A DNA stretch of 64,000 nucleotides, from positions 53,122 through 117,121 of the forward strand of contig JACEFZ010014490.1 in assembly GCA_014155875.1 (NCBI GenBank), read 5' to 3'. The first letter of the stretch is position 1. Every line of letters starts with the position of its first letter. Position numbers and translations under genes: made by a program. This document shows positions 22,413-32,939 of this stretch, one piece after another. This DNA is from Cepaea nemoralis (taxonomy: Eukaryota; Mollusca; Gastropoda; Stylommatophora; Helicidae). The notes below the pieces were generated by a model that ran no database searches, was not told the DNA's origin, and worked only from the letters and a program-made list of their open reading frames with translations.

Positions 22413-22573
22413 TTTAATATAGAATCTCCCCTCTGCTGTGTGTCCACCGTGACGAGGTAGAGGGGCTTGTGCGTCCCAATGACCCCAAGAGCTATGCTGA
22501 CGGTAGCACAGCTACTGGTAGGGCCACCCATGTCGGACAGGTCAAGGGAGAGGGACCAGACAAAGAGACACAC

Positions 22574-22927
22574 AAACCTGCTGCCTTGTAGGTAGACTGG
22601 GGACAGTCAAAGGCTAGGGAAAGCATCCCGAATAAATGCTTGTCGAAATCGGATGTACTGAGCCACAGGCTTGACAAAGCAGTGCAACGTAAAACCTGCT
22701 GCCTTGTAGGTAGACTGGGGACAGTCAAAGGCTAGGGAAAGCATCCCGAATAAATGCTTGTCGAAATCGGATGTACTGAGCCACAGGCTTGACAAAGCAG
22801 TGCAACGTAAAACCTGCTGCCTTGTAGGTAGACTGGGGACAGTCAAAGGCTAGGGAAAGCATCCCGAATAAATGCTTGTCGAAATCGGATGTACTGAGCC
22901 ACAGGCTTGACAAAGCAGTGCAACGTA
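22574..22927 (+). repeat. LINE-A 5' UTR monomers, 3 x 118 bp
   Basis: Three near-identical 118-bp units start at 22574, 22692 and 22810 with AAACCTGCTGCCTTGTAGG and end GTGCAACGT. The ORF begins about 10 bp after the third. Copy 2 has one such unit and copy 4 has two. Confidence 0.95.
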
Positions 22928-22936
22928 ACTTAATTC

Positions 22937-25900
22937 ATGATGTCACAAATCAAAATTAATCGTTATGGAGCTAATCCCGTGAAGTCCATCAGGCGGCGAT
23001 AGTGCCGGGCCCCCTGCCTCGAGGGGGTCCACCCATGACTACTGGTGGTCACCTTCCCCTGTGCTGTGGAGTCAAGGCACAGAGGAGTAGGTTAAGAGCT
23101 ATTGACCAAATACCCCGGACACTCAACATACTACAGTGGAATGCCGAAGGAGTTTACAAGAAGAAAGACTCCCTAACACAGCGTCTTCATAAAGATAGAA
23201 TAGATGTGGCATGCATTCAAGAGACACACCTCAACGCTAATCACAAATTCTCAGTCAGAGGATATCAGGCCACACGTTTCGACCGCGAAGAACACAAAGG
23301 AGGAGTTCTAATACTTACACGAAATACAATACCTTGCAGCGAAGTATCTGTGATCTCTGACAACCAAACGGAAATTATAGGTGTTGATATAATGATAAAG
23401 GACGTGAAAATAAGAATCTACAATCTTTATAGCCCAGCAGATAAGGACCTTACACTCTCAAACATGAAAATAACTGACACAAACTGCATTATTGTCGGAG
23501 ACTTTAATAGCCGTTCAGAAAGATGGGGATACCCAGATACTGACAAAAGAGGAGATGAATTGGAGGACTGGGAAATAGACTCAAATCTCCATCTACTCAA
23601 CACAACGGATGACACACCGAGCTTCTACTCCAGAAGATGGCTTACCTCTTCTACTCCAGACTTAGCTTTCTGCACAGGAGACATCCTCCACAAAATCGAT
23701 CGCCATGTGCTGAACCAATTAGCAGGTAGTGACCACAGACCAATCAAGCTTGTAATGAATATGGAGTATGTTCCACAGGAGCAAAAGCCCTTGCCCCGCT
23801 GGAATTACAAACGAGCAGGATTGGGACAGATTTGCCATACTAACAGACAAATATTGTGAAAACATAAACACACGATATGGCAACATAAAGCAAAATGGTG
23901 GAAAGTCTAAACAGAGCGATAATACAGGCAGCCACTGAGTCCATTCCAAGAGGAGCGAGGAAAAATTACAAACCATACTGGACTGAAGAACTACAAAGTT
24001 TGGAGGACAAAGTTGAAGATGCCAGGAAGACAGCAGAGAGAGAACAAACAATTGAAGCGAATATCTCTCTCAAAGCCAATCTCAGCAAAATATAAAAGAA
24101 CAGTAAATCAAACAACAAGAGATTGTTGGAGGGAAAAAACAGAAAACCTGAATTTTGACAGGGATGGAAACAAACTATGGAAACTAGTGAAAGCCATGAA
24201 CAATGAAGGACCTAGCAACAAACAAATAACAATTAAACAAGGAAATGCCTTGCTTACAGGAAAAAAGGCTGCAAATGCACTAATGGAACACTATGCAAAT
24301 GCAAACCACATTGATATTACAACCGAACAGAAGAAAGCAATCAAAGACAAACAGATACATCATACAAATACAGAGACAGCAGCAGAATATATGATGGCAA
24401 ATCTAACAATGGAAGAAATGGAACAGGCAATGAATACCCTAAAAAAGAAGAAATCACCAGGAAAGGATGGAATCACAAATGAAATGCTAATAGGACTAGG
24501 CACTAAGGCAAAAAAGAAACTACTAGCAGTCCTAAATTACAGCTGGAAGAGGGGAATAGTCCCACAGGCATGGAAGGAAGCTATACTAATACCAATCCCA
24601 AAGAAAGGAAAAGACCTGGAAGAACCAAATGGCTATAGACCTATCAGTCTACTTAGCTGTGTAGGAAAATTAATGGAACGCATTATCAATGGCAGGCTAA
24701 CATGGCATCTGGAAGAAAACAAACTCTTAACACCACACCAAGCAGGATTCAGAAAGTACAGATCCACTGAAGATCAAATAACCTATATAGCTCAGGAAAT
24801 AGAGGATGCCTTCCAAGAGAAAAAGCACACACTAGCAGTCTGGATAGATTTAGAAAAAGCATTTGATAAAGTATGGAAGGAAGGACTGAAAGTAAAACTG
24901 CAAAAAATGCATGTTTGTGGGAAAATGTACAAATGGATCAGCCACTACCTTGAGAACAGAACTGCCAGGACAAAAGTACAAGGACAAACCAGCAAAATGA
25001 TGCTGTTGGAGCAAGGTGTCCCCCAAGGAGGAGTTCTTTCACCAACATTATTCCTAGCATATATAAATGACATCACAGAAAATTTTCCAGCCAGAGTACA
25101 CACATCATCCTTTGCAGATGACCTAGCCATATGGACATCTGAAGAATATATTAGTACAGCTAACAGCAGAATACAGCAAGCCTTATTAGCACTAGAGGAC
25201 TGGTCAAAATCATGGCTAGTGAAGATAAGTGAGGAGAAAACAACATGCACAGTGTTCTCCCTCTCAAATAAAACTCAAGCAACCTAAGCTGGTATTGAAT
25301 GGAAAAATATTGCGCCATGAAGAAAATCCAAACTATCTCGGAGTCACCTTTGATCGTCGCCTGACATGGAAAACACAGGTTGAGAAAAATCGAACAAGAG
25401 CAAGGCAAAGAATGGCAATCATGAACAAGCTTGCTGGTACAACGTGGGGAGCAGATGAGAAAGTTCTCAAGAAGTTATATACTGGACGGGTGAGGCCAGT
25501 ACTGGAATATGGCATTGCAGCTTGGGCAACAGCAGCTAAGTCAAACTTTAACAAAATAAGTAGAGTCCAAAATCAAGGAATGCGAATCATAACTGGAAGC
25601 CTGAAGACAACGCCTATTAATGAACTTGAAAAAATCACTTGTTTACAACCAATGCAGGATAGAAGAGATAGCAGAGCCCAGCAACAAGCAGAAAAATTTA
25701 GAAGATTGCCAGACCACCCTATGTATAAAAGGTTTAGTGGTTTTGGAAAGGGACGACTGAAGCGTAGCAACTTTGTAGAAACTGCAAAACGAAAGATTAG
25801 GGCAGATCCCATACTTAACATATCAACAGTCAAACCTATTTACAATGCAGACAAGTTCCCAGCTTGGAGACAGCAGCAACTGCCTGAGATGATAGAAAAC

Positions 25901-26791
25901 ATTCCTGGTATTGAGAAAAAGAACACTCAGCATGAAACCGAAAGAAGAGAATATAACCCTAAACTACATAAAAGAACAATACCCAAGCAGCAATTGGACC
26001 CATGCATATACAGATGGATCAGCCAAAAATTCAATAGAGAATGGAGGAGGAGGAATTCTCCTAAATTTAAAAAATGGAGTGAAAAAAACACATTCAGTGG
26101 CAACTGGAAAGTTTTCAAGTAACTTCAAAGCGGAGGTAGAGGCTCTGAAAACTGCAGCAGAAATGCTCTGATGGAGGAAAATAAAGAGACGCAAATAGCT
26201 ATCTTCACAGATGCAAAGTCAGCTGTCTCAATACTGAAGAGCAATAACAGCACAGAAATAGCTGACCTAAGAGCAGCACTCCATGGTCTATGCCAGAAAT
26301 CCAAAAAAGTTGTAATACAGTGGATCCCATCACATTGCAGTATACCTGGAAATGAAGAGGCTGACAGACTGGCAAAAGAGGGCGGACGACTACCACAGCC
26401 TGACATAGACATAACCTATAATGAGGCAAAGAGGTTGATAAAAAGCACCTATAGAACCAAATGGGAATCAGAGCATCCAGGCCACCAGAAGGATGATGCA
26501 TATTACAAACTCGACAGAAGAGAACAAGTAGCAATCTTCAGACTCCGCACAGGACATAACAGGCTGAAATACCACTTGTTCAATAAACTAAAGATAGGAG
26601 ATACCGATGAATGTAATTGTCGAACTGGAAAAATGACAGCAAAACATTTGCTTCAGGATTGCCCAATATATGCAGAACAGAGAAAAATATTTTGGCCCAC
26701 ACCTGCTTCATTAGAGGACAAGCTCTATGGAGATATCAACAAGCTCAAGTTGACCGTAGCTTACTTTAACTACATACAGGTTGACATTTAA
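22937..26791 (+). pseudogene. LINE-A polyprotein, frameshifted
   Basis: The frame starts at ATGATG (22937), as in copies 2 and 4. Endonuclease motifs: LNILQWNAEG, IQETH, GDFNSRSERWG, TPDLAF and AGSDHRP. Reverse transcriptase: KKSPGKDGITNEML, GYRPISLLSCVGKLMER, IDLEKAFDKVW, VPQGGVLSPTLF, SFADDLAIW and YLGVTFDRRL. RNase H: a TDGSA motif, then FTDAKSAV and WIPSHCSIPGNEEAD. The knuckle has CNCRTGKMTAKHLLQDCP. Relative to copy 2 there are single-base gains or losses near 22988, 23816, 23887, 24075, 25280, 25950 and 26170, mostly at short homopolymers. No separate ORF1 is present. Confidence 0.88.
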
Positions 26792-26864
26792 AGTGTATGA
26801 AGAAGTATTCAGACTGCCACACTTCCATACCACAGGTATGTCGGTTACAAAAGCCTCCCAGAGG

Positions 26865-27150
26865 CATGAAATGGAATATTGCTGGATAGGAGATCCATTA
26901 CGTGGAAAGTCCGAATCAAAAGCTCACTGTGTGGGCTTTCAAAAAAGGTGGAAAAAGTGTCCTAGTGGCACGAAATGGAATATTGCTTGGATAGCAAATC
27001 CATTATGTGGAAAGTCTGAATCAAAAGCTCACTGTGTGGGCTTTCAAAAAAGGTGGAAAAAGTGTCCTAGTGGCACGAAATGGAATATTGCTCGGATAGC
27101 AAATCCATTGTGCGGAAAGTCCGAATCGAAAGCTCACTGTGTGGATGTCA
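26865..27150 (+). repeat. LINE-A 3' UTR monomers, 3 x about 104 bp
   Basis: Units contain ATGGAATATTGCTTGGATAG, ACGTGGAAAGTCCGAATC and GTGTCCTAGTGGCA. Phase markers at 26871, 26975 and 27080 give a 104-105 bp period. Confidence 0.92.
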
Positions 27151-27449
27151 TCTGCACACTGCATTCTTCTGGTTTCCGGAAGAACAGCCTATGGTGAACG
27201 GAAGGCCCAATATACGGAAGTGAGGCTAAGCAGCCATGTGCAGGACGTGACGATTCCTTGGGTGAGCCCAGTACCAGAGCGCTGTGTGTTGGCTCTGCAA
27301 GTATGGAAGCCTCCTTGGATGGCGGGGAATGCCCATGGTCTGCCCCTGCCTTCCCTTGAGGGCTGACCAGGATGTCTTTGGCTGTTCTATATGGGCCAGC
27401 TAGGATGGGAGATAACACCACAACAGTGAGAGTCAAACGTCCTAAGAAA

Positions 27450-27595
27450 CCCCCGGGAAGGTTAACCCGGTCAACAAATGCCCGCAGAAGTCGGATGTGT
27501 CGGCCTAACGGCGCAAGAACGCAGCTCTGCTGTAAACAGGCACAACGCAATCACATCCGAAAAAAAACTCCGGATGAACGAAGAAGAAGAAGAAG
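27450..27595 (+). other. LINE-A 3' terminal structures and tail
   Basis: CGGGAAGGTTAACCCG can fold as a short hairpin. About 100 bp later CATCCGA..TCCGGATG forms a second stem-loop, followed by GAACGAAGAAGAAGAAG. Solo insertions at 12058 and 16018 contain exactly this part. Confidence 0.85.
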
Positions 27596-27789
27596 ATATA
27601 GAATCTGTTAACTCTGAGAGGGGATGGGAGTCTAGAAATCATTGAAAGAGGGAAATCCCAGTACAGCGGTGTTCCCTGCAGTTTTGGCTACAGCTTCTGC
27701 ATGTCTATTTCATTACAGCATTAGTATCTTCACTGGTGTGTGCTGGGAGTGTTGTTTTCTTGAGCTGAGGAATACAGGCTCGCTGTCCA

Positions 27790-28728
27790 AGCTGTCCCTG
27801 TGTGTTGTACTGATGGATTACTGTCTCAAGCTGTCCCTGTGTGTTGTATTGATGGATTACTGTCTCAAGCTGTCCATGCATGTTGTACTGATGGATTACT
27901 GTCTCAAGATATCTCTGTGTGTTGTACTGATGGATTACTGTCTCGAGCAGTCCCTGTGTGTTGTACTGATGGATTATTGTCTCAAGCAGTCCCTGTGTAT
28001 TGTACTGATGGATTACTGTCTCAAGCTGTCCCTGTGTGTTGTACTGATGGATTACTGTCTCAAGATGTCTCTGTGTGTTGTACTGATGGATTACTGTCTC
28101 AAGATGTCTCTGTATGTTGTATTGATGGATTACTGTCTCGAGCTGTCCCTATGCGTTCTACTGATGGATTACTGTCTCAAGCTGTCCATGTGTGTTGTAC
28201 TGATGGATTACTGTCTCAAGCTGTCTCTGTGTGTTGTACTGATGGATTACTGTCTCAAGCTGTCCATGTGTGTTGTACTGATGGATTACTGTCTCAAGCT
28301 GTCCCTGTGTGTTGTACTGATGGATTACTGTCTCAAGCTGTCCCTGTGTGTTGTACTGATGGATTACTGTCTCAAGCTGTCCCTGTGTGTTGTACTGATG
28401 GATTACTGTCTCAAGCTGTCCCTGTGTGTTGTACTGATGGATTACTGTCTCAAGCAGTCCCTGTGTGTTGTACTGATGGATTACTGTCTCAAGCAGTCCC
28501 TGTGTATTGTACTGATGGATTACTGTCTCAAGATGTCTGTGTGTTGTACTGATGGATTACTGTCTCAAGATGTCTCTGTGTGTTGTATTGATGGATTACT
28601 GTCTCATGCAGTCCCTGTGTATTGTACTGATGGATTACTGTCTCAAACAGTCCCTGTGTGTTGTACTGACGGATTACTGTCTAAAAAGTCACTGTGTGTT
28701 GTACTGATGGATTACTGTATCAATAAAA
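27790..28728 (+). repeat. 39-bp tandem array, about 24 copies
   Basis: Units of TGTGTTGTACTGATGGATTA plus CTGTCTCAAGCTGTCCC, 39 bp = 13 codons, so two forward frames stay open for hundreds of residues. One unit is 3 bp short. No promoter, splice or protein-family evidence supports a gene. Confidence 0.93.
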
Positions 28729-28834
28729 ACAGTTGATTCACTGCCAGAAGATAATATATCGCCAAATGTGTTTTATTGGCTCTGAATCAGTTCATTACTA
28801 GCATAAAGTAATTATGATAGGAGACAGGTGGCAT

Positions 28835-29225
28835 TTCTTCCTACCAACTCTATGCTACCAATGCCAAACCTGGACAATGACTTAAAAAGAGAAAAGAAAA
28901 ATTACAACAACAGAACTGATATTGCTGAGAAAATTACTCAATGTATCAAGAAGAGAGAAAATCAGAAATTAAGAAGTCAAAACTAAAGTGGGGTTTATAG
29001 CAGTGCTATATTTTATTAGAAGGCAACAAGTCAAATGATTTGGCCATGTAACTAGGTTACTAACTAACAGTATACCACAACAAGAAATGATGTACGGACC
29101 AAATGGAAGCAGTACAAGAGGTCGACGACAATGGACGATGGACAGAGGAGTCAATGGGAATCTTGATACATGAAACCCATAAACAGGCACTCTCCCACTG
29201 TCTATACTTCACCTTGACACCGCAA
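28835..29225 (+). mobile_element. Decayed RTE-like LINE C-terminal fragment
   Basis: The translation gives LCYQCQTWT, FGHVTRLLTNS, TRGRRQWTMDRGV and stops, in the order of the intact copy's LCYQSQTWT, FGHVVRM and PRRKWIDDI. It ends in a GATGATGAGATGAGATG tail. Confidence 0.7.
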
Positions 29226-29264
29226 GGTACAAGAGGAACAGGATGATGAGATGAGATGAAAGGT

Positions 29265-30080
29265 GGCATTAAGTGAACCACCCAGATTTATGGCACAAGG
29301 TGCAAATGAGGTACCATCAATCCTTATTAATGAAGCAGAGCTGGAGATAGTTGACCATTTTACATATCTAGAATCAAAGGTAAACAATAAATTATCCTTA
29401 GATCAGAACATCAACATCAGGATTGGTAAGGCAGCAACAATAATGAACAGGTTAACAAAGAGTCTGGGAGAACAGACAATTTGTCAAAACAAAAATCCTG
29501 GTGTATCAAGCCTGTGTTCTTAGTAGTATTCTTTATGGCAGCGAAACCTGGTCAGAGTGGTCAACTTTTAAAAGAGAAACGTTTAAACAGCTTTCATATA
29601 TGGTGTCTGTGAAGAATACTTGGTATTAAGTGGCAAGATAAGATCACAAATACTGCTGTATTGGAAATATAAAGCGGTGTGATGATTTGATCAATGCTCA
29701 GTCTTCGTAGATTTAGATGGATAGGAAGATGGTAATTCTTTTTAGTGAATTACAGATGGGTAAAGATCTTGGTGTCGGTCTTTACTATGGTATAAAGATG
29801 TATGTAAGTGGCACATGATTGATACAGGCATTGATATTGGACCTTGGAAGCAAATTGCAGCTGATCGCATTACATGGAGGGCAAAGATGAGAAATGGAAA
29901 GAAGACAAAGGAGAAAATTATTGCAGATAGGCCACACACTGAGTGTGTGAAACACCAGATGGTGCGTAATGATTGAAATGGCCATGTGTTCGCATGCATT
30001 TAATTTGGACGAACATGTGCCGCATATATTTGTCTGTTCAGTCACATTTGCTACCGCCATCGGTTATAGTTATGCTTTTT
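29265..30080 (+). mobile_element. Decayed LINE (LINE-F) 3' region
   Basis: A thumb-like block (VDHFTYLESKVNN, GKAATIMNRLTKS) is followed by WYKDVCKWHMIDTGI, AADRITWRAKMRNGKK and a degraded Cys/His motif. The same C-terminal block appears on the minus strand at 42.7-43.2 kb. Confidence 0.7.
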
Positions 30081-30229
30081 TTAAAAGCATAGTGTAACAA
30101 ACTATCATCTGTCAAGACAGCAAGGAGCCAGTACAGTACAGAACCTCATAGAACACAACGGATTTCAGGAATAACTAGAGCATTGTGTGCTTGCAGAACC
30201 TTCTAGATCACACACCACGATGCTATTAT

Positions 30230-30730
30230 AATCATGCAGTGGATTCCTGCAAATGAGAACCTGATCTTCCTTGGTGAAACCTCACTTCAAGAGACGGAAT
30301 CATACATCTGTTTAGGTAGCAATGCAGACAAAGAAGCAGGAACAGATACAAAAAGCAAGAGGAGCTTGTATAGCACTAGGAAATTCGTGTTATGTCAAAA
30401 AAAAGTAAACTTAGCACATATTTAATTCTAATGTTAAATTAATACTACTGTATGGAAAAGAAACTTGAGGAAAGACTAAACTGATTGCAAATGAACTTCA
30501 AACTTTAACTGGTGCTTGCACAAATAAGAACTAAAATAGCATGAGAGTATCACCAATGGAGGGCAAAGATGGAGAAAACTTGTGAATCAAGAGGTGAAGA
30601 AAAGATACTGATGCTGGATAGGACAAACACTAAGAAAACCCAAGAATGGTATAAACAGAAAGGCATTTAGAATCCACAGGGCAAAAGAAAGAGTAAGACC
30701 TAAAATATGGATAAGAGAACATTTCAGAAA
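30230..30730 (+). mobile_element. Decayed LINE fragment
   Basis: The stretch ETESYICLGSNADKEAG resembles the YLGS motif of LINE thumbs. Later sequence has LINE C-terminal composition but is full of stops. Confidence 0.45.
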
Positions 30731-32290
30731 TAATTATGGGAAGGATATGGATGGGAAAGCTAAGGGTTGTGTGGATTAAAGTGAGTTGGGTTGAGGGCAT
30801 ATTGCACTTATTACGGAATTACATAGGAGTATGCTTAGGAAGGTGGAGAAAGGAACATTTTGTGTGGAATTGCTATCTATTATCGCTTCAGAGGTCACAG
30901 ATTGTAAGAATCATATGGATTTTTAACCGTGGCCCTGTGGGAGAATGAACAGGCTGAGAGGCTGCACCTCTTGGTGGTAGATTACCTATGGACAAGGTAG
31001 AGATGGTTGAGCACCTGTGGGACAACAGATACAAACAGAACATACCCGTAAGTGGAAAGAATGAGATTGTGGGGGAACGTCAGGGGTTCTGGAAGAATCT
31101 CAAAACTGATAAGGAAAACCAGGAGAACTTTCAATCAGATAGCGGTGGGAATGATTAGTACTGTCTCTTCACTGGTTGTTGAATGAGGGGATGGAGCTCG
31201 CATGGGAATGTCCTCAGTGCATTTTGGTTCTTAGCTCTACTCAACTCAATGTTTGTGGCTTAAAGTGAGAGAATATGTCCCAATCAATAAAGTATTATGG
31301 GCAAGAGTAAGTGAATTTCTGGACATCCTAATAAAGTAAAGACAGGAACTAGACAAGAACAGCTCACAGCAACAAGTCATGAAACAGACAAGCAGCTAAA
31401 ACATGCTGGAAATTAACACTTGGTTGAACATATGAACCATGAGACATCAGAAGGGAATTATGTAAATCTGCCTTGTCCTGACAAAGCCAGATTAGAACAA
31501 TTTTCGAAGTGAACAGAATACGTACCACTTAACATGCACATGAAACACTAGTTTCAACTCTTACAGATATGTACTAGGAAATTGTTACCCCCCAGTAATG
31601 CCAAATTAAATATACTTTATACGGAACAAAGCTGATCACATGTATTATTACTAAGTAGGAGTGGATTGATGAATTCTGTTAGGATGGAACTGATTTTAGC
31701 TTCAGAAAACTACAGTTGAATGAATTAGTATTGGGTTATAAAATAAGGGTGACACCAGAAATAGCTACACTATCACTGCAGGAAAAGGATATTGAGAACA
31801 TCAAAACAATTGCTGGTGTAATTACAAAATCCCTCTGGAAAAGATTTGAATTTGAAAAGTAAAAACTCGAATTTTACTTTTGGGAAATACTAGGTGAGTA
31901 GCAAAGAAATGAAAATCCTAGCTAAAAAGTAACCACGCAGGAAAAAATCTGTTGACAGTGGATGTTGACTCAGTTAAGTTATTCAGGACGCTTTACCAAT
32001 AATGAAAGAAATAGAATAACACTAATCCAAGTAAAGGCAAACTGACCGCAAGTCATGCACATGGATGGTAATTTAACTGGTAGTTGCTAATCAAGGGCAA
32101 GTAAGGTACATGCTATCTGCACGTGGGTACAGCAAACAATGAATATCTAAGACACAAAAGTGAAGACTCTGGCTAAGAGATAAAACTAGAATATTAAGCA
32201 AAAGCGTATCCACTGAAATATTGAAAAGAAATAGAAATACACAAACATTAAATAATAATATGGTTATATATCAGCACGAAGTCATCGTTC
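30731..32290. other. Intergenic, no supported feature
   Basis: Composition resembles old LINE debris, but no motif is clear enough to call. There are no long frames. Confidence 0.4.
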
Positions 32291-32303
32291 TGGAAAGATG
32301 GGT

Positions 32304-32319
32304 GGCCCTGAAAAGGGCC
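32304..32319 (-). terminator. Histone mRNA 3' stem-loop
   Basis: The minus strand reads GGCCCTTTTCAGGGCC followed by ACCCA, the canonical 6-bp stem and 4-base loop of replication-dependent histone mRNAs bound by SLBP. It starts 25 bp after the H2A stop codon. Confidence 0.95.
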
Positions 32320-32343
32320 GTTGAAAGATTTACATGTGCAAAC

Positions 32344-32757
32344 TTAGAACTCCTGGGACTGTGAAGACGCCTTGGATTTTCCAGTGCCGGCAGTTCCAGA
32401 CTTCTTGGGCAAGAGAACCGCCTGAATGTTGGGCAGAACACCACCTTGAGCGATCGTGACTCCAGATAGCAGCTTGTTCAACTCCTCGTCATTCCTAATT
32501 GCCAACTGCAGATGCCTGGGGATAATTCTGCTCTTTTTGTTGTCCCGAGCCGCGTTGCCTGCCAGTTCAAGAACTTCAGCGGCGAGATACTCCAACACGG
32601 CCGCTAAATATACGGGAGCTCCGGCACCGACTCGTTCAGCATAGTTCCCTTTACGGAGCAAGCGATGGATTCTACCGACTGGAAACTGGAGTCCAGCACG
32701 TGAAGACCGGCTTTTTGCCTTGGATTTTGCTTTGCCGCCTTTTCCTCGTCCAGACAT
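32344..32757 (-). CDS. H2AX: Histone H2A, H2A.X type (C-terminal SQEF)
   Basis: An intronless gene for a core nucleosome histone of 137 residues. It begins [20 protein letters not shown], with [20 protein letters not shown] starting the histone fold, acidic-patch residues around [16 protein letters not shown], and [20 protein letters not shown]. The C-terminus SSQSQEF carries the SQ-E-phi motif of H2A.X, which DNA-damage kinases phosphorylate in animals. The minus-strand frame is open upstream to 32874, but the MSGRG start is universal for H2A and lies just downstream of a TATA box. The stem-loop behind it suggests S-phase, non-polyadenylated mRNA. No other histone gene is in the window. Confidence 0.96.
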   Translation of the reverse strand: MSGRGKGGKAKSKAKSRSSRAGLQFPVGRIHRLLRKGNYAERVGAGAPVYLAAVLEYLAAEVLELAGNAARDNKKSRIIPRHLQLAIRNDEELNKLLSGVTIAQGGVLPNIQAVLLPKKSGTAGTGKSKASSQSQEF

Positions 32758-32826
32758 GATGATTTTGTGTAGATGATTTCGCTGCCTCAAAAATTTGAAG
32801 AATGACACTTTCGGCGCAATTCTTGG

Positions 32827-32835
32827 TATTTTATA
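32827..32835 (-). promoter_or_regulatory. H2A TATA box
   Basis: TATAAAATA on the minus strand lies 70 bp upstream of the start codon, leaving room for a short leader of about 40 bases. Confidence 0.8.
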
Positions 32836-32870
32836 GAATCCTTGTTTGTGAAACCGGAAGTTTCCAAAAG

Positions 32871-32907
32871 CCAATCAGAATTAAGATACTATCTTCTGTA
32901 AGCCAAT
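32871..32907 (-). promoter_or_regulatory. Paired CCAAT boxes
   Basis: GCCAATCA occurs at 32870-32877 and again at 32902-32909, 32 bp apart (ATTGG on the gene strand), 35-80 bp upstream of the TATA box. An ATTTGCAAT octamer-like site lies just beyond. CCAAT pairs and octamers are common in histone promoters. Confidence 0.65.
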
Positions 32908-32939
32908 CACAAATCGGTTTATATTGCAAATATATTTAA

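Larger units (their letters stand above)
22428..27595 (+). mobile_element. LINE-A copy 1, full length (5.17 kb)
   Basis: A complete RNase H-bearing non-LTR retrotransposon with an 11-bp target-site duplication, ATATAGAATCT, at 22417-22427 and 27596-27606. Order: 5' inverted repeat CCCCTCT/AGAGGGG; three 118-bp monomers; one long ORF (endonuclease, reverse transcriptase, RNase H, Cys/His knuckle), frameshifted in this copy; three 104-bp units in the 3' UTR; the CGGGAAGGTTAACCCG hairpin; a terminal stem-loop; and a (GAA)n tail. Endonuclease plus RNase H place it in the I-like group of LINEs; the exact clade is uncertain. Confidence 0.93.

Noticed and set aside
27642..28736. 364-residue open frame with LCVVLMDYCLK repeats
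   Set aside because: Produced by a 39-bp tandem array (multiple of 3). A second forward frame is equally open, and there are no splice, promoter or family signals.
32758..32874. 39-residue N-terminal extension of histone H2A
   Set aside because: MSGRGKGG is the universal H2A start, and a TATA box lies within the extension, so transcription would start downstream of it.
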